In this document: positions 44,458-54,135 of the stretch, one piece after another
How positions within the stretch are numbered: position 1 is the first letter of the stretch
Layout of the letters: each line of letters starts with the position of its first letter
Assembly (NCBI RefSeq): GCF_902459585.1
Contig: NZ_CABPSC010000007.1
Location: 124,001 to 188,000 of the forward strand
DNA length: 64,000 bases
Direction of reading: 5' to 3'
DNA from: Pandoraea nosoerga
Lineage (GTDB): Bacteria > Pseudomonadota > Gammaproteobacteria > Burkholderiales > Burkholderiaceae
The notes under the pieces: model-generated
Databases searched by the model: none
Seen by the model: only the letters and a program-made list of their open reading frames with translations
What the model was told of the DNA's origin: nothing
Translations under genes and position numbers: made by a program

Positions 44458-45936
44458 CGCACGCCACCACAGGTAATCGAGCGGGAACAGCAGCACGAGC
44501 GTGATGATCGTCATGACGACGGTGAGCCGTGTGCCGTCGCGCATGCCCACGCCGCCCAGATGCATTGCGATCATCATCGGCGGACTCTGATACGGCAGCA
44601 GCACCGTGGAGAACACGGGCACCTGGAGCATCAGCACGGTGTAGAGCGGCAGGCCGCTCGCGCCCGAGAGCTGTCCGGCCAGCGGCGTGAGCACCGCAGG
44701 CAGCCCGGGCAGCGTGGCGACGAGGCCGATCGCCGCGCCAATGGCGATCAGCCACGCGGCGTTCACCACAGGCGCACCCGGCGCCATGCCTACCGCATCC
44801 AGACACCATCGCGCCACCTTCTCGCCGAGCCCGGTGTCGGCCACCACGGCGCCGACGCCCAGAAAGCCCGCCACGTACACGAGCGGCGTGATGTGCATCT
44901 GCTCGGTAAAGGTCTTCGGCGAGACGATCTGAATGGCGGGCAGCAGGCACACGATGGCCGCCGCGACCGAGATCCACGCCGGCGAAATGCCGTGCCATGC
45001 GTCGGTCGCGAAGCCGGCCAGTGCGAGCGCGAGCAGTACCGACAAACGCCGAGCGTCGGGCGTGAAGGGCGGCGGCGCGGCACCTCTGGCGTGAGTGAGC
45101 GGCCCATCGTCCGGGAACAGACGACAGATGACCCATACGAGAATCGCTGCCTTGAGCGCGCCCAGCACCGGGAAGTGCAACAGCAGATACGGCGCGTAGT
45201 GCAGCTTCACGCCATAGAACGAGTCGGCGGCCCCCATCAATACGCTGTTCGGGATGTTGGCCGGCAAGATCGTGGTGGGCGGCATATAGCTGGCCGCGGC
45301 GACGGTCATGACGAGACCGGTGCGCCCACGCCTTCCCTGCGTGAGCCCCACGCGGTCGGCGAGCGCAAGCACGATCGGGATGAGCAGCAAAATGCGCCCG
45401 GTCGTCGATGGCATCACGAACGCGAGCCCCACGCAGGCGACCATGACCGACGCGACATAGCGCGCGTAAGTCGGCCGCCTCAGATCGAACAGCGTGGCGG
45501 CCAGACGCGAGCCCAGGCCAGTCGTGCGCACGGCGATGCCCGTGACGGCGCCGCCGAACACCAGCCACCACGCCGCCGAATGGAAGCCCGCGAAGATGAC
45601 TTCCGGTTTCGCCACGCGGAGCAGTGTGGCAAGGAGGAAGAACGTGAGCGTGGTGATCGGTTCGGGGAACAGTCCGAAAGCCCACGCGCCGATCGTGAAC
45701 ATCACCAGCACGGCCGCTTGCGCCGCGGCCGGCCCGAGCCCGAGGGTCTCGCTGCCGTGGTGTGCGGCCCACAACGCCAGGGCGAGCAGCACATAGACGG
45801 CGTAGCCGCCGAGCGCGCGCGAGCGGGCGCCGGCGCGAGCCTGCGTGGATTCGCGGCGAAGCCGGTCGGTGGCGGGCGAGGGCGGCGCGCAAGGAGACGC
45901 CGGCGGCGGCGTTTCGCGGGAGGGGGGTGACGTCAT
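44440..45936 (-). CDS. SLC13/DASS-family anion permease
   Basis: 498 aa from ATG 45936; the frame is open to 46062 (540 aa) with Pro/Ala-rich sequence and no strong ribosome site. About 11-12 membrane helices; DASS-like features include VMPSTTGRILLLIPIVLALADR, YMPPTTILPANIPNSVLMG, and YQSPPMMIAMHLGG. Likely imports a dicarboxylate, sulfate or related anion with Na+ or H+. Divergent from the AraC regulator at 46098, which may control it. Confidence 0.82.
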   Translation of the reverse strand: MTSPPSRETPPPASPCAPPSPATDRLRRESTQARAGARSRALGGYAVYVLLALALWAAHHGSETLGLGPAAAQAAVLVMFTIGAWAFGLFPEPITTLTFFLLATLLRVAKPEVIFAGFHSAAWWLVFGGAVTGIAVRTTGLGSRLAATLFDLRRPTYARYVASVMVACVGLAFVMPSTTGRILLLIPIVLALADRVGLTQGRRGRTGLVMTVAAASYMPPTTILPANIPNSVLMGAADSFYGVKLHYAPYLLLHFPVLGALKAAILVWVICRLFPDDGPLTHARGAAPPPFTPDARRLSVLLALALAGFATDAWHGISPAWISVAAAIVCLLPAIQIVSPKTFTEQMHITPLVYVAGFLGVGAVVADTGLGEKVARWCLDAVGMAPGAPVVNAAWLIAIGAAIGLVATLPGLPAVLTPLAGQLSGASGLPLYTVLMLQVPVFSTVLLPYQSPPMMIAMHLGGVGMRDGTRLTVVMTIITLVLLFPLDYLWWRALGVLP

Positions 45937-46097
45937 GGCGCTTGTCGTTGTCGTGATGGGCCAGCGAGGGTGTCCAGGCGAGCGGGGCTGCGGCGCGCCG
46001 GCGGAACCGGCGGCTTGCATCGCGCCGGGCATATCGTATGCTAGCGGCTCGTTCCGGTGCACGACACCCCCCGATCAGGACAAATACCATCGAGAAC

Positions 46098-46928
46098 ATG
46101 CCACGCTCCGTATCCTGGCACGCCGGGCAGGCTGGGCGCACCGAGCGCCCCAGCTACGTTCCCATGCCGCGCACGGCACCCAGCGTCGAGCGGCCCGTCG
46201 TTGCGCACCTGCGCACGCCGCCGCCCGACGCGCGCATCGAACCGCATCGCCACGAATGGGGGCAGCTCATTTGCCCGCAGCGCGGTGGTCTGCGCATCGT
46301 GGCGGGGGAAGCGAGCCTCGTCGCCCCCGTGTTTCGCGCCGCATGGATTCCGGCGGGCACGTGGCACGAGGTGGCCGTGCTGGGCGAGGCGCAGTTCTAT
46401 GCCGTCTACATGCTGCCCGAAGTCTCGCCCTTGCCGGAGAATCGCTGCCTCGTGCTCGAAGTCTCGCCGCTGTTGCGCGACCTCACGGCGGCGCTGGCGA
46501 GCGGAATGCCCGTGTCGGACCCCCGCCACGAACTGGCCACGTCGCTGTTGCTCGAGGAGTTGCGTGTCGCGCCGCCGGCGTCGCTCGACCTGAAACGGCC
46601 CGACGACCGGCGCCTGCGGCATTTGTGCGATCGGTTGATGGAGCGTCCCGACGACGATCGCTCGCTCGCGCAATGGGCGGACGAAGTGGGTGCGTCCGAG
46701 CGCACGCTCGCGCGGCTCTTCAATACGGAGTTGGGAACGAGCTTCGGTGCGTGGCGCCAACAGGTGCGGCTCGCACGCGCTGTCGAGTGGATGGTGCGCG
46801 GCGTGCCCGTGGCGACGGTGGCCGAACGCCTCGGCTATGCGACGCCGGCGGCGTTCGCGGCGATGTTCCGCCGCGCGCTCGGCGTTTCGCCGCGCGAATT
46901 CACGCGCGAGGAAAGGGCGAAGTTATGA
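46098..46928 (+). CDS. AraC-family transcriptional regulator
   Basis: 276 aa. N-terminal cupin-like sensor (HRHEWGQLICPQRGGLRIVAGEASLVAPVFRAAWIPAGTWHEV). C-terminal double HTH: SLAQWADEVGASERTLARLFNTELGTSFGAWRQQVRLARAVEWM and TVAERLGYATPAAFAAMFRRALGVSPREF. ATG at 46098 (GAGA upstream). Divergent from the SLC13 transporter and coupled by ATGA to the GIY-YIG gene. Confidence 0.9.
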   Translation: MPRSVSWHAGQAGRTERPSYVPMPRTAPSVERPVVAHLRTPPPDARIEPHRHEWGQLICPQRGGLRIVAGEASLVAPVFRAAWIPAGTWHEVAVLGEAQFYAVYMLPEVSPLPENRCLVLEVSPLLRDLTAALASGMPVSDPRHELATSLLLEELRVAPPASLDLKRPDDRRLRHLCDRLMERPDDDRSLAQWADEVGASERTLARLFNTELGTSFGAWRQQVRLARAVEWMVRGVPVATVAERLGYATPAAFAAMFRRALGVSPREFTREERAKL

Positions 46929-47320
46929 CGGCACCGTCCCGTCCCTGGTTTCTCTACCTGCTGGAGTGCGCCGGCGGGCGCATTTACACCGGCATCACGG
47001 TCGACGTCGCGGCGCGCTACGCCGCTCACGCGGCGGGCAAGGGCGCGCGCTTCACACGCGCTCATCCGCCGTCGCGCCTCCTGCTCTCGCTCGCCTTCGC
47101 GGACCGCGCGGCGGCCTCGCGGGCCGAATATCGCGTCAAACGACTGACGGCCGCGCAAAAGCGCGGGCTCATCGCGGGCACGTTCGTGTGCGACTTTGGC
47201 GAGGACGGCACTGCCGACGCCGGCGGCGCCAGCGCCGGCAAGCCCGCCGGGTCGACCAAGTCCAGCGAGTCCTCCGAGAGCGCAGCCGCGCCCGCCGTGG
47301 AAAATGCCGCGGCCGGCTGA
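46925..47320 (+). CDS. GIY-YIG domain protein (UPF0213/YhbQ-like)
   Basis: 131 aa. The GIY-YIG nuclease-fold motif is here WFLYLLECAGGRIYTGITVDVAARYAAHAAGKGARFTRA (residues 8-46), with K and R residues of the family. Members of this small group are structure-specific nucleases or their relatives. A 40-residue Ala/Ser-rich tail follows. Overlaps araC by ATGA. Confidence 0.82.
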   Translation: MTAPSRPWFLYLLECAGGRIYTGITVDVAARYAAHAAGKGARFTRAHPPSRLLLSLAFADRAAASRAEYRVKRLTAAQKRGLIAGTFVCDFGEDGTADAGGASAGKPAGSTKSSESSESAAAPAVENAAAG

Positions 47321-47388
47321 TCCGGCACAGCAGAGAAAGCGCAACGGCGCGGCGGAGCATGGCGATGATGCCGTCGCCATCGCGACGG

Positions 47389-48678
47389 TTACGGTATCAG
47401 ACGCGCCTGCCGGATCATCTTGCGCACGTCGCGCTGGATCGCGCCGAACTGCCCGCGAGACGGAATCGGCGACACCACGAGCGCCCAGCTGTCGCCGGGC
47501 ACGGTCTTCTCCACCACGGTGTAATAGGTCGACTGCGTTCGGAAAAAGTCGGCGATGCCGTCGTGGCTGATCCGGTAGCTGCGCTCGCCGGCGCCGGCGA
47601 GCAGGAACACCCCGAGCGTGTAGTACACGTCGCGATCGGCGTTGATCGGCCCTGACTGCCTGTCGAGCAGCAGCGTGCGCAGCGTCTTCTCGGTGAGCAG
47701 CGTCGGGCGCCGCACGTCGAACACGCGCCATACCTTGAGCAGCGCGCCTGTCGACATCTGCCATCCCGCGAAGGGCGCCAGCAGCCGCCAGTTGTCGGGC
47801 AGCTTTGCGTCGGCCACGCCGAGCGGCGCGAAGATCTGCGTCTCGCAGAAGGTCTTGTAATCCTGCCCGGAGACGGCCTCGATCACCATGCCGAGCAGCA
47901 GATACGAGACGTTGGAGTAGACGAAATCGGATTTGCCTGTCGAGTGACCGGCGTCGCCTGCATCGAGATAGTTGAAGAAGTCGGCACCGCCGCCGACGCG
48001 CCGGATTGCCAGACCGCTGAACAAGCCGTTGACCGGATCGTTGAAGCCGTTGGTGGCAAGGCCCGCGCGGTGGGCGAGCAGCCGCCGCACGGTCAGGTCG
48101 CGCAGACTCGGGTCCAGCGGTTTGCCGTGCTGATTCGCGTAGGCCTCGAGCAGGTCGCCGAGCCGGGCGTCGAGCGAGAGCTGGCCGCGCTGCACGAGCA
48201 GGGCGATGCCGATGGCGGTGACCGACTTCGACAGGCTCGCCACCGGCAGCAACTGCTGCGCTTCGTCGCCTGCGGTGGCCGCTTCCAGCGCCGCGCCGCT
48301 GTCCGACTCGGTGCGCAGCCATACATGCGAGAGGTTGTAGCGCTCCTTGAGCTGCGCCACGCCTTGCGCGAGCGTGGCCTGACCGATCGGCACGGCGGGC
48401 GTGATCGGCGTGGCCGGGCCTGACGGCGGCATGGCGACGACGACGTTGGCCGTGCTGCTCACGGCGTTGGCCGAGGACGCCGGCGATGCGGCGGTCTGGG
48501 CGATCGAGCGGTTTGCTCCGGTCAGGGCGGCGATGCCGAGCAGGAGTGTCAGAACGCCACGCCGCAGCGGCGCGCCGGCGTTACCCAAAGCGCGCGCAAC
48601 GGCATGCGAATTGCGTCGCAATGCGAACTGCGTGGTCAAACGTGCCCCTGCCGAACGGCTGTGCCGTGCGACGTTCAT
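47389..48678 (-). CDS. Serine beta-lactamase-like hydrolase (class C/penicillin-binding fold), exported
   Basis: 429 aa. A signal-like hydrophobic segment (residues about 42-60: RGVLTLLLGIAALTGANRSIAQ) precedes a beta-lactamase/PBP fold with SxxK in VASLSKSVTAI (catalytic Ser and Lys) and the YxN motif YSNVSYLLLGM. The third motif (K/H-T-G) is not obvious. Family includes esterases and D,D-peptidases; substrate unknown. Start ATG 48678 has GGGGAG 7 bp upstream; a longer frame to 48777 is unlikely. Confidence 0.85.
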   Translation of the reverse strand: MNVARHSRSAGARLTTQFALRRNSHAVARALGNAGAPLRRGVLTLLLGIAALTGANRSIAQTAASPASSANAVSSTANVVVAMPPSGPATPITPAVPIGQATLAQGVAQLKERYNLSHVWLRTESDSGAALEAATAGDEAQQLLPVASLSKSVTAIGIALLVQRGQLSLDARLGDLLEAYANQHGKPLDPSLRDLTVRRLLAHRAGLATNGFNDPVNGLFSGLAIRRVGGGADFFNYLDAGDAGHSTGKSDFVYSNVSYLLLGMVIEAVSGQDYKTFCETQIFAPLGVADAKLPDNWRLLAPFAGWQMSTGALLKVWRVFDVRRPTLLTEKTLRTLLLDRQSGPINADRDVYYTLGVFLLAGAGERSYRISHDGIADFFRTQSTYYTVVEKTVPGDSWALVVSPIPSRGQFGAIQRDVRKMIRQARLIP

Positions 48679-49210
48679 TATCAACTCCCCCCGCGCACAT
48701 CGTTCGAGCCGCCAATCGACTCTCTTCGGAGTCAGAACGGTTCGGTGTGCGCACGTGCCGCTTCGCGGCAATCTCAAAACGATTCGAAGTTTAGGAAAAC
48801 TTCAGCTAAGTGACAGTTAAAATCCCCGCATTTTACATTAAGTTGCATATATCGAAGCTCGTGGGCGATGCCCCGCCGTATGGTCGCCGAAGCGCCCATA
48901 CGGCGGGGCCGGGCGGGCAGCGCCCTGCCGGAATGGCTCGTTTCGCGAGAAATCGCACCAAGACGCCGGCGGGATGCAGACGGCGTGCAGGCGGCTTGCG
49001 GAGTTGTCCGGTCAACCAGACGCGCGTCTGGCGCGTGAGATGGATTCCAGTGTGGGGTTCCCCTGCGGGGCTGCAGTGTGGGTCCCGCACCGACAAGACC
49101 TGTTACCTGTCGCGGTGTAAGCTATCTCACGAACAGGCTCCGACTCGCCCATAGGCCATGAGGCGGCGTCCCGAAGGTGGCGTCGTGCCGGCCGAAGGAT
49201 CGACCGATAC
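48679..49210. other. Gene-free divergent region with two stem-loops
   Basis: 532 bp between the hydrolase and mprF, carrying both promoters. It has GAAGTTT-AGGA-AAACTTC (48786-48803) and a perfect 13-bp stem (48871-48908). Small ORFs on the + strand show no recognisable protein. Confidence 0.6.
48871..48908. other. Perfect 13-bp stem-loop
   Basis: CCCCGCCGTATGG (48871-48883) pairs exactly with CCATACGGCGGGG (48896-48908) across a 12-nt loop. There is no T-tract, so it is not a standard intrinsic terminator. It could be part of an untranslated RNA or a binding site. Confidence 0.75.
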
Positions 49211-51904
49211 ATGACTGAACCCTCTCGCGCGCGCCCGAGCCGGCCCGCCGACATTGCTTCTGCCGCGGCGCCGCCCGCCGGCGCCGCGCATCACGATGCC
49301 ACGCGCACGGCGCAGCCCGACGCCCGGCCGCCGCTGCCGGCCGCCGTGCGCTGGCTGCGGCGCATCCCTTGGGGCGCGGCGCGGCCCTGGCTGATCGTTG
49401 CAGGCGTCGCCCTCCTTGGCCTCCTGGTCTTCGACGCGCTCCACCATATGCTGCGGCACGTGCACTACGACGATGTCGTCGGCGCGATCCACGGCACGCC
49501 CCTGAGTCGCCTCGTCCTTGCCATGCTGGCAACGCTTGCGAGCTACGCGGCGCTCACCGGTTACGACATCTCCGGGCTGCGCTTCGCCGGGGCGACGGTC
49601 AAACGCTCCACGGTCGTGCTGACGTCGTTCATCGCCTACGCCCTGGGCAATTCCGTCGGCCTTGGCGTGCTCACCGGCGGCACCGTGCGCATGCGCATGT
49701 ACGCGGCCGCCGGCGTCGATGCGCCGAAGGTGGCACAGGCGGTCGCGTTCAACGCCGGCGCGTTCGGCCTGGGCATGATGGTTTTCGGCTCGCTGGGCAT
49801 GTTATGGGGGGCGTCGCGCGTCTCGGCGCTGGTGCCGATACCGGGCTGGCTGCTGCAGACGTTCGCCGCGCTGCTGCTCGCGGGCGCCGCGGCGTTTCTC
49901 GCCTTGTGCGCGCGCAAGCGCAGCGTGACGCTGTTTGGCCGCTGGGCGATGCCGTTGCCGCCGCTGCGGCTGGCCGTGCGCCAGTTGTTCATCTCGGCGG
50001 CGGATCTGGGCATGGCGGCCGCGGCGCTGTGGTGCCTGTTGCCGGGCGGCGTGGTGGATCTGCCCACCTTCGTCGTGTTCTACGCGATCGCCATGGCGCT
50101 CGGCGTGCTGAGCCACGTGCCGGGCGGCGTTGGCGTGTTCGAGGCGGTGATCCTGCTCGCGACGAACGGCCACGCGCCCGTGAGCGAGGTGGCCGGGGCG
50201 CTGGTGCTCTATCGCGGCATCTATTACCTGCTGCCGCTGATGCTCGCGGCCTGTCTGCTGGCCGGCTTCGAGCTGCGCCAGGGGCCGGCCGCGCCGATCG
50301 GCCGCGCGGCGGTGCGGCTTTTCCCGGGCGTGCTGGCGGCGCTCACGCTCGTGGCGGGCGTGATGCTGCTGATCTCCGGCGTGACGCCCGCCACGCGCGA
50401 CGCCGAAGATTTTCTGCGCCGCCACGTCCCGCTGTTTCTGGTGGAAGTCTCGCACCTGCTCGGCAGCGTGGCGGGCCTGGCGATGCTGTTCCTCGCGCGC
50501 GGCCTGCTGCACCGGCTCGATGCCGCGTGGTGGGGCTCGCTCGGCCTGACCGTGGTGGCGGCGGTGCTCGCGATCCCGAAGGGCATCGCGCTCTCCGAGT
50601 GCTTCGTGCTCGCCGTGCTGGCCACGCTGCTGCTGGTCTCGCGCAAGCAGTTCGACCGGCGCTCGTCACTCTTTACGCAGACGTTCGAGCCCGGCTGGAT
50701 CATCGCGGTGCTCTCGGTGCTCGGCGCCTGTACGTGGCTGATGTTCATGTCGTACCGGCGCGTGGGCTACGCCAATCAGCTCTGGTGGCAGTTCACGTTC
50801 GACGGCGACGCGCCGCGTTCGATGCGCGCGCTGATGGTGGTTGCGGTGATCGGGCTCGGTCTGTCGCTGTGGCAGTTGCTGCGGCAGTCCGCCGGAGCGA
50901 TGGTGCCGGTGAGCGAGGCGGACCTGGCGCGCGCGCACGAGGTCGTTCGCAAACAGCCTGCCGCCGACGCCTGTCTGGCGCTCATGGGCGACAAGAGCTT
51001 CCTGTTCTCGCCGTCGGGCAATGCTTTCATCATGTACGCGAAGCATCGCCGCTCGTGGGTGTCGCTGTCCGATCCCGTGGGCGACCAGAAGGAATGGCCC
51101 GAGTTGATCTGGCGCTTCATCGAACTGGCCGATGCGCACGGGGGGCGCGCCGCGTTCTACAAGACGCGCCCGCAGGCGTTGCCGCTCTATATCGACGCGG
51201 GCCTGCGCGCGTTCAAGCTCGGCGAAGAGGCATTCGTGAGCCTGCCGGACTTCAGCCTGCAAGGCGCGCGCCGTGCGAATCTGCGCCACGGCGTGGCGCG
51301 CGGCGAGCGCGAGGGGCTCACGCTCGAGATCGTGCCGGCGGCCCAGGTCGCGCCGCATCTGGCGGAAATGCGGCGGGTCTCCGACGCGTGGCTCGCACGC
51401 CAGCACACGCGGGAGAAGGGCTTCTCGCTCGGTGCGTTCACCGACGCCTACGTAACGCGTCAGCCCGTCGCGCTCGTGCGGCGCGAGGCGCGGCTCGTCG
51501 CGTTTGCCACACTGATGTGCCCCGAGGTGCAGCGCATCGAGGCGAGCGTCGATCTGATGCGTCAGGTGCCCGACGCGCCGCCCGGCACGATGGACTTTCT
51601 GTTCGCGAAGCTGATGCTGCACTTCCAGGAACAGGGCTACCAGCGCTTTGGCCTGGGCATGGCGCCGATGTCCGGCATGCAGACGCATCAGCTCGCGCCG
51701 CGCTGGCACCGCTTCGGCCGCATGATGTTCGCGCATGGCGCGCGCTTCTATAATTTCCGCGGCTTGCGCAGCTTCAAGGACAAATTCGATCCGCAATGGG
51801 AAACGCGTTACCTGATGACACCCGGCGGACTCGCGCCGATGCTCACGCTCGCCGACGTGGCGGCGCTCGTGGGCGGCGGCTGGAAAGGGATGATCACGAA
51901 ATGA
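49211..51904 (+). CDS. mprF: Phosphatidylglycerol lysyltransferase / flippase MprF
   Basis: 897 aa. The N-terminal ~500 residues contain many membrane helices including the flippase domain (YDISGLRFAGATVKRSTVVLTSFIAYALGNSVGLGVLTGG; GVLSHVPGGVGVFEAVIL). The C-terminal DUF2156/GNAT-type synthase domain (FSPSGNAFIMYAKHRRSWVSLSDPVG; RFGLGMAPMSGM) transfers lysine from Lys-tRNA to phosphatidylglycerol. The product lowers surface charge and protects against cationic peptides and acid. ATG 49211 after a weak AAGGA. ATGA overlap with the acvB-like gene: an lpiA/acvB-type operon. Confidence 0.92.
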   Translation: MTEPSRARPSRPADIASAAAPPAGAAHHDATRTAQPDARPPLPAAVRWLRRIPWGAARPWLIVAGVALLGLLVFDALHHMLRHVHYDDVVGAIHGTPLSRLVLAMLATLASYAALTGYDISGLRFAGATVKRSTVVLTSFIAYALGNSVGLGVLTGGTVRMRMYAAAGVDAPKVAQAVAFNAGAFGLGMMVFGSLGMLWGASRVSALVPIPGWLLQTFAALLLAGAAAFLALCARKRSVTLFGRWAMPLPPLRLAVRQLFISAADLGMAAAALWCLLPGGVVDLPTFVVFYAIAMALGVLSHVPGGVGVFEAVILLATNGHAPVSEVAGALVLYRGIYYLLPLMLAACLLAGFELRQGPAAPIGRAAVRLFPGVLAALTLVAGVMLLISGVTPATRDAEDFLRRHVPLFLVEVSHLLGSVAGLAMLFLARGLLHRLDAAWWGSLGLTVVAAVLAIPKGIALSECFVLAVLATLLLVSRKQFDRRSSLFTQTFEPGWIIAVLSVLGACTWLMFMSYRRVGYANQLWWQFTFDGDAPRSMRALMVVAVIGLGLSLWQLLRQSAGAMVPVSEADLARAHEVVRKQPAADACLALMGDKSFLFSPSGNAFIMYAKHRRSWVSLSDPVGDQKEWPELIWRFIELADAHGGRAAFYKTRPQALPLYIDAGLRAFKLGEEAFVSLPDFSLQGARRANLRHGVARGEREGLTLEIVPAAQVAPHLAEMRRVSDAWLARQHTREKGFSLGAFTDAYVTRQPVALVRREARLVAFATLMCPEVQRIEASVDLMRQVPDAPPGTMDFLFAKLMLHFQEQGYQRFGLGMAPMSGMQTHQLAPRWHRFGRMMFAHGARFYNFRGLRSFKDKFDPQWETRYLMTPGGLAPMLTLADVAALVGGGWKGMITK

Positions 51905-53883
51905 CGGCACGCACGATGGCAACGGGCGGCGGGACAACGAGTTCGCATCACGCCGGCGCCGGGCGCGGCAGGCGGGCCTGGCGCCATGGGTGGCATTCGC
52001 AAGCGCGGGCGGGGCTCGCCGCGGCGGCGATCATGACGTTCGCGATGACGACGCCGGCCGCCACCGCGCAGACGGCCTCGCCGGCCGAGCAGCGCGCTTA
52101 TGCACGCCAACCCGCACCCCAACCCGCACGCCAACCCGCACCCCAATCCGCGTCCCAACCCGCGCCCCAACCCGCGCCCCAACCCGCGCCCCAACCCGCG
52201 CCCCAACCCGCGCCCAAGCCCGTGCCCAAGTTCGCGCTCAAGCCCGCGCCCCAGGCGGGGCCCGCCGCGCAGCCGCCGGTCGCGGCCTCGAGTGTGCCGT
52301 CGCCCGTCATGCCGCAGGCGGCGGCCGCAGCAGCGGGCGCGGTGGCGTTTCGCGGCGCGGGCAATCGCGCGCCGGAAGTCATGACGCACGGCCGCTTCGA
52401 GAACGTCCCGATCTTCCGTCCGGAGGGCGAACCGAACGCGACGGTGCTCTTCTTCTCCGACGACACGGGCTGGACGCCCCGCGCCGAACGCATGGCGCGC
52501 GCATTGGCCGACACGGGGGCGCTCGTGGCGGGCATCGACACGGCGCGTCTGATGGCGAATTACACGAAGGACGACGTGGGCTGCGTGTACGCGGCCGGCG
52601 ACCTCGACAACTTCGGCCGCTGGGTCGAGGCGGCCGTCAAGCTGCCGGGCTACACGCCGCCGATTCTCGTGGGCGACGGTGTAGGCGGCACGTTCGCCTA
52701 CGCGATGCTCGCGCAGGCCGGCAACGAAACGTTCTCCGGCGCGCTGTCGGTGGACTTCTGCCCGGTGCTGCCGATGAGCAAGCCGCTGTGTCAGGGCGAG
52801 GGCGTGCATTTCGCACGCGGCATCACGCATACGGCGGGCGGCGCGCCGATGCGCCTGCTGCCCGCGCCCGTGATGAGCGCGCCGTGGCTCGCGATGGGCG
52901 GCCCGGTAGGCGGGCCAACGGGATCGACGGCGCGCGCGCCGCGTTGCCCGGACCACGTCGCGCAAGCGTTTGCCGCCCGCACGCCGAATTCGACGTGGCT
53001 TGTCGGCGGGCTCGCGGGAAGCCTTGGCGCGATGGACGCCTCGGGCATTGGCCCCGGGCCGACGCCGTCGGATGCGACGGCGCCGTCAGCCCCGTCAGCC
53101 CTGTCTGCCGCATCCGCCCCGCCTGCGGCGTCCGCCACCTCGACCGGCGCCCCGGCGTCGCCGGTGCTCGCCGACTGGCTCACGCAGTACAAGAACGCCT
53201 TTCGCCGCCTGAACGCGCACCACGTGGCGGGCACGGCGCGTCCGCCGGCGGCGGTGGCCGATCTGCCCGTCATCGAGGTGCCGGCCACCGGCAAGCCCAC
53301 TGCGAAGATGGCCGACACGTTCGCGATCCTGTTCTCGGGCGACGGCGGCTGGGCGGGACTCGACCGTGATGTCGCCGGCGCACTCTCGGCGCATGGCATT
53401 CCGGTGGTCGGCGTCGATTCGCTGCGCTACTTCTGGTCGGCGCGCACACCGGCGTCCGGCGCCCTCGACGTCGAGCGTCTCATGCGTTTCTACCAGGCGC
53501 GCTGGAACCGCAAGCGCGTGATTCTGATCGGCTATTCGCAGGGCGCCGACGTGCTGCCGTTCATGGTCAACCGCCTGCCGCCGGTGGCGCGCGAACGTGT
53601 GGCGCTGCTCGTGCTCATGGGACTGGGGCAGAAGGCGGATTTCGAGTTCCGCATGACCAACTGGGTGATGTCGAGCCAGAACGGCTTGCCGATCCGCCCC
53701 GAGCTCGAGCGCCTGCCCGACGGGCTGGCGATGTGCGTCTACGGCGCCGACGAGGACGACAGCAACTGCCCGGGGCTCGATCCCAGGCGCGTGCAGCTCG
53801 TGAAGATGGCCGGCGGTCATCACTTCGACGGCAACTACGCCGGGCTTGCCGACGCCATTCTCCAGGCCGCCGCCAGACGCTGA
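51901..53883 (+). CDS. acvB: AcvB/VirJ-family periplasmic protein
   Basis: 660 aa. Signal region around residues 36-60. A repeat-rich proline linker (52107-52214 in DNA; QPAP units) follows. Two alpha/beta-hydrolase-like halves come after it; the second has IGYSQGADVLPFM with Ser546 (GxSxG) and HHFDGNY with a likely catalytic histidine. AcvB relatives hydrolyse or process lysyl-phosphatidylglycerol and aid virulence or symbiosis. Coupled to mprF by ATGA. The first half lacks an obvious nucleophile, as in AcvB of other species. Confidence 0.83.
   Translation: MTARTMATGGGTTSSHHAGAGRGRRAWRHGWHSQARAGLAAAAIMTFAMTTPAATAQTASPAEQRAYARQPAPQPARQPAPQSASQPAPQPAPQPAPQPAPQPAPKPVPKFALKPAPQAGPAAQPPVAASSVPSPVMPQAAAAAAGAVAFRGAGNRAPEVMTHGRFENVPIFRPEGEPNATVLFFSDDTGWTPRAERMARALADTGALVAGIDTARLMANYTKDDVGCVYAAGDLDNFGRWVEAAVKLPGYTPPILVGDGVGGTFAYAMLAQAGNETFSGALSVDFCPVLPMSKPLCQGEGVHFARGITHTAGGAPMRLLPAPVMSAPWLAMGGPVGGPTGSTARAPRCPDHVAQAFAARTPNSTWLVGGLAGSLGAMDASGIGPGPTPSDATAPSAPSALSAASAPPAASATSTGAPASPVLADWLTQYKNAFRRLNAHHVAGTARPPAAVADLPVIEVPATGKPTAKMADTFAILFSGDGGWAGLDRDVAGALSAHGIPVVGVDSLRYFWSARTPASGALDVERLMRFYQARWNRKRVILIGYSQGADVLPFMVNRLPPVARERVALLVLMGLGQKADFEFRMTNWVMSSQNGLPIRPELERLPDGLAMCVYGADEDDSNCPGLDPRRVQLVKMAGGHHFDGNYAGLADAILQAAARR
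52107..52214 (+). repeat. 12-bp tandem repeats encoding QPAP/QPAR
   Basis: Nine consecutive units of CCAACCCGCGCC or close variants in the acvB-like gene. Frame-preserving length variation is expected. Confidence 0.85.
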
Positions 53884-54054
53884 CACGGGCCGCCCCGCCG
53901 CCCCGCACCGCCCAAGCCGATGCCGGCCGCGCGCGGGCTTCGGCGCCTTTCCCGCAGCGTGTCCCGGCGCAGGTTCCGCCTTGTTTTCTTGCCTTGCCTT
54001 CCTTACGCACGCTCCGTACACTGCCGCGAGTTTTCCCAACGACCCGCCGCGCCC

Positions 54055-54120
54055 GAAGTGGCACAGCACGACACAACAAGGCGCAGCACGACGCAGCACG
54101 ACGTAGCAACGACACACCTA
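54055..54120. other. CA-rich repeat leader before the uracil permease
   Basis: GCACAGCACGACACAACA-type units (AGCACGAC repeated) make a nearly T-free leader ending at CAGGAG upstream of the permease start. Confidence 0.6.
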
Positions 54121-54135
54121 CAGGAGAAGATCGAT

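Noticed and set aside
52098-52541. A Gly/Ala/Trp-repeat protein opposite the acvB gene
   Set aside because: It is the reverse reading of the QPAP repeat tract, not a separate gene.
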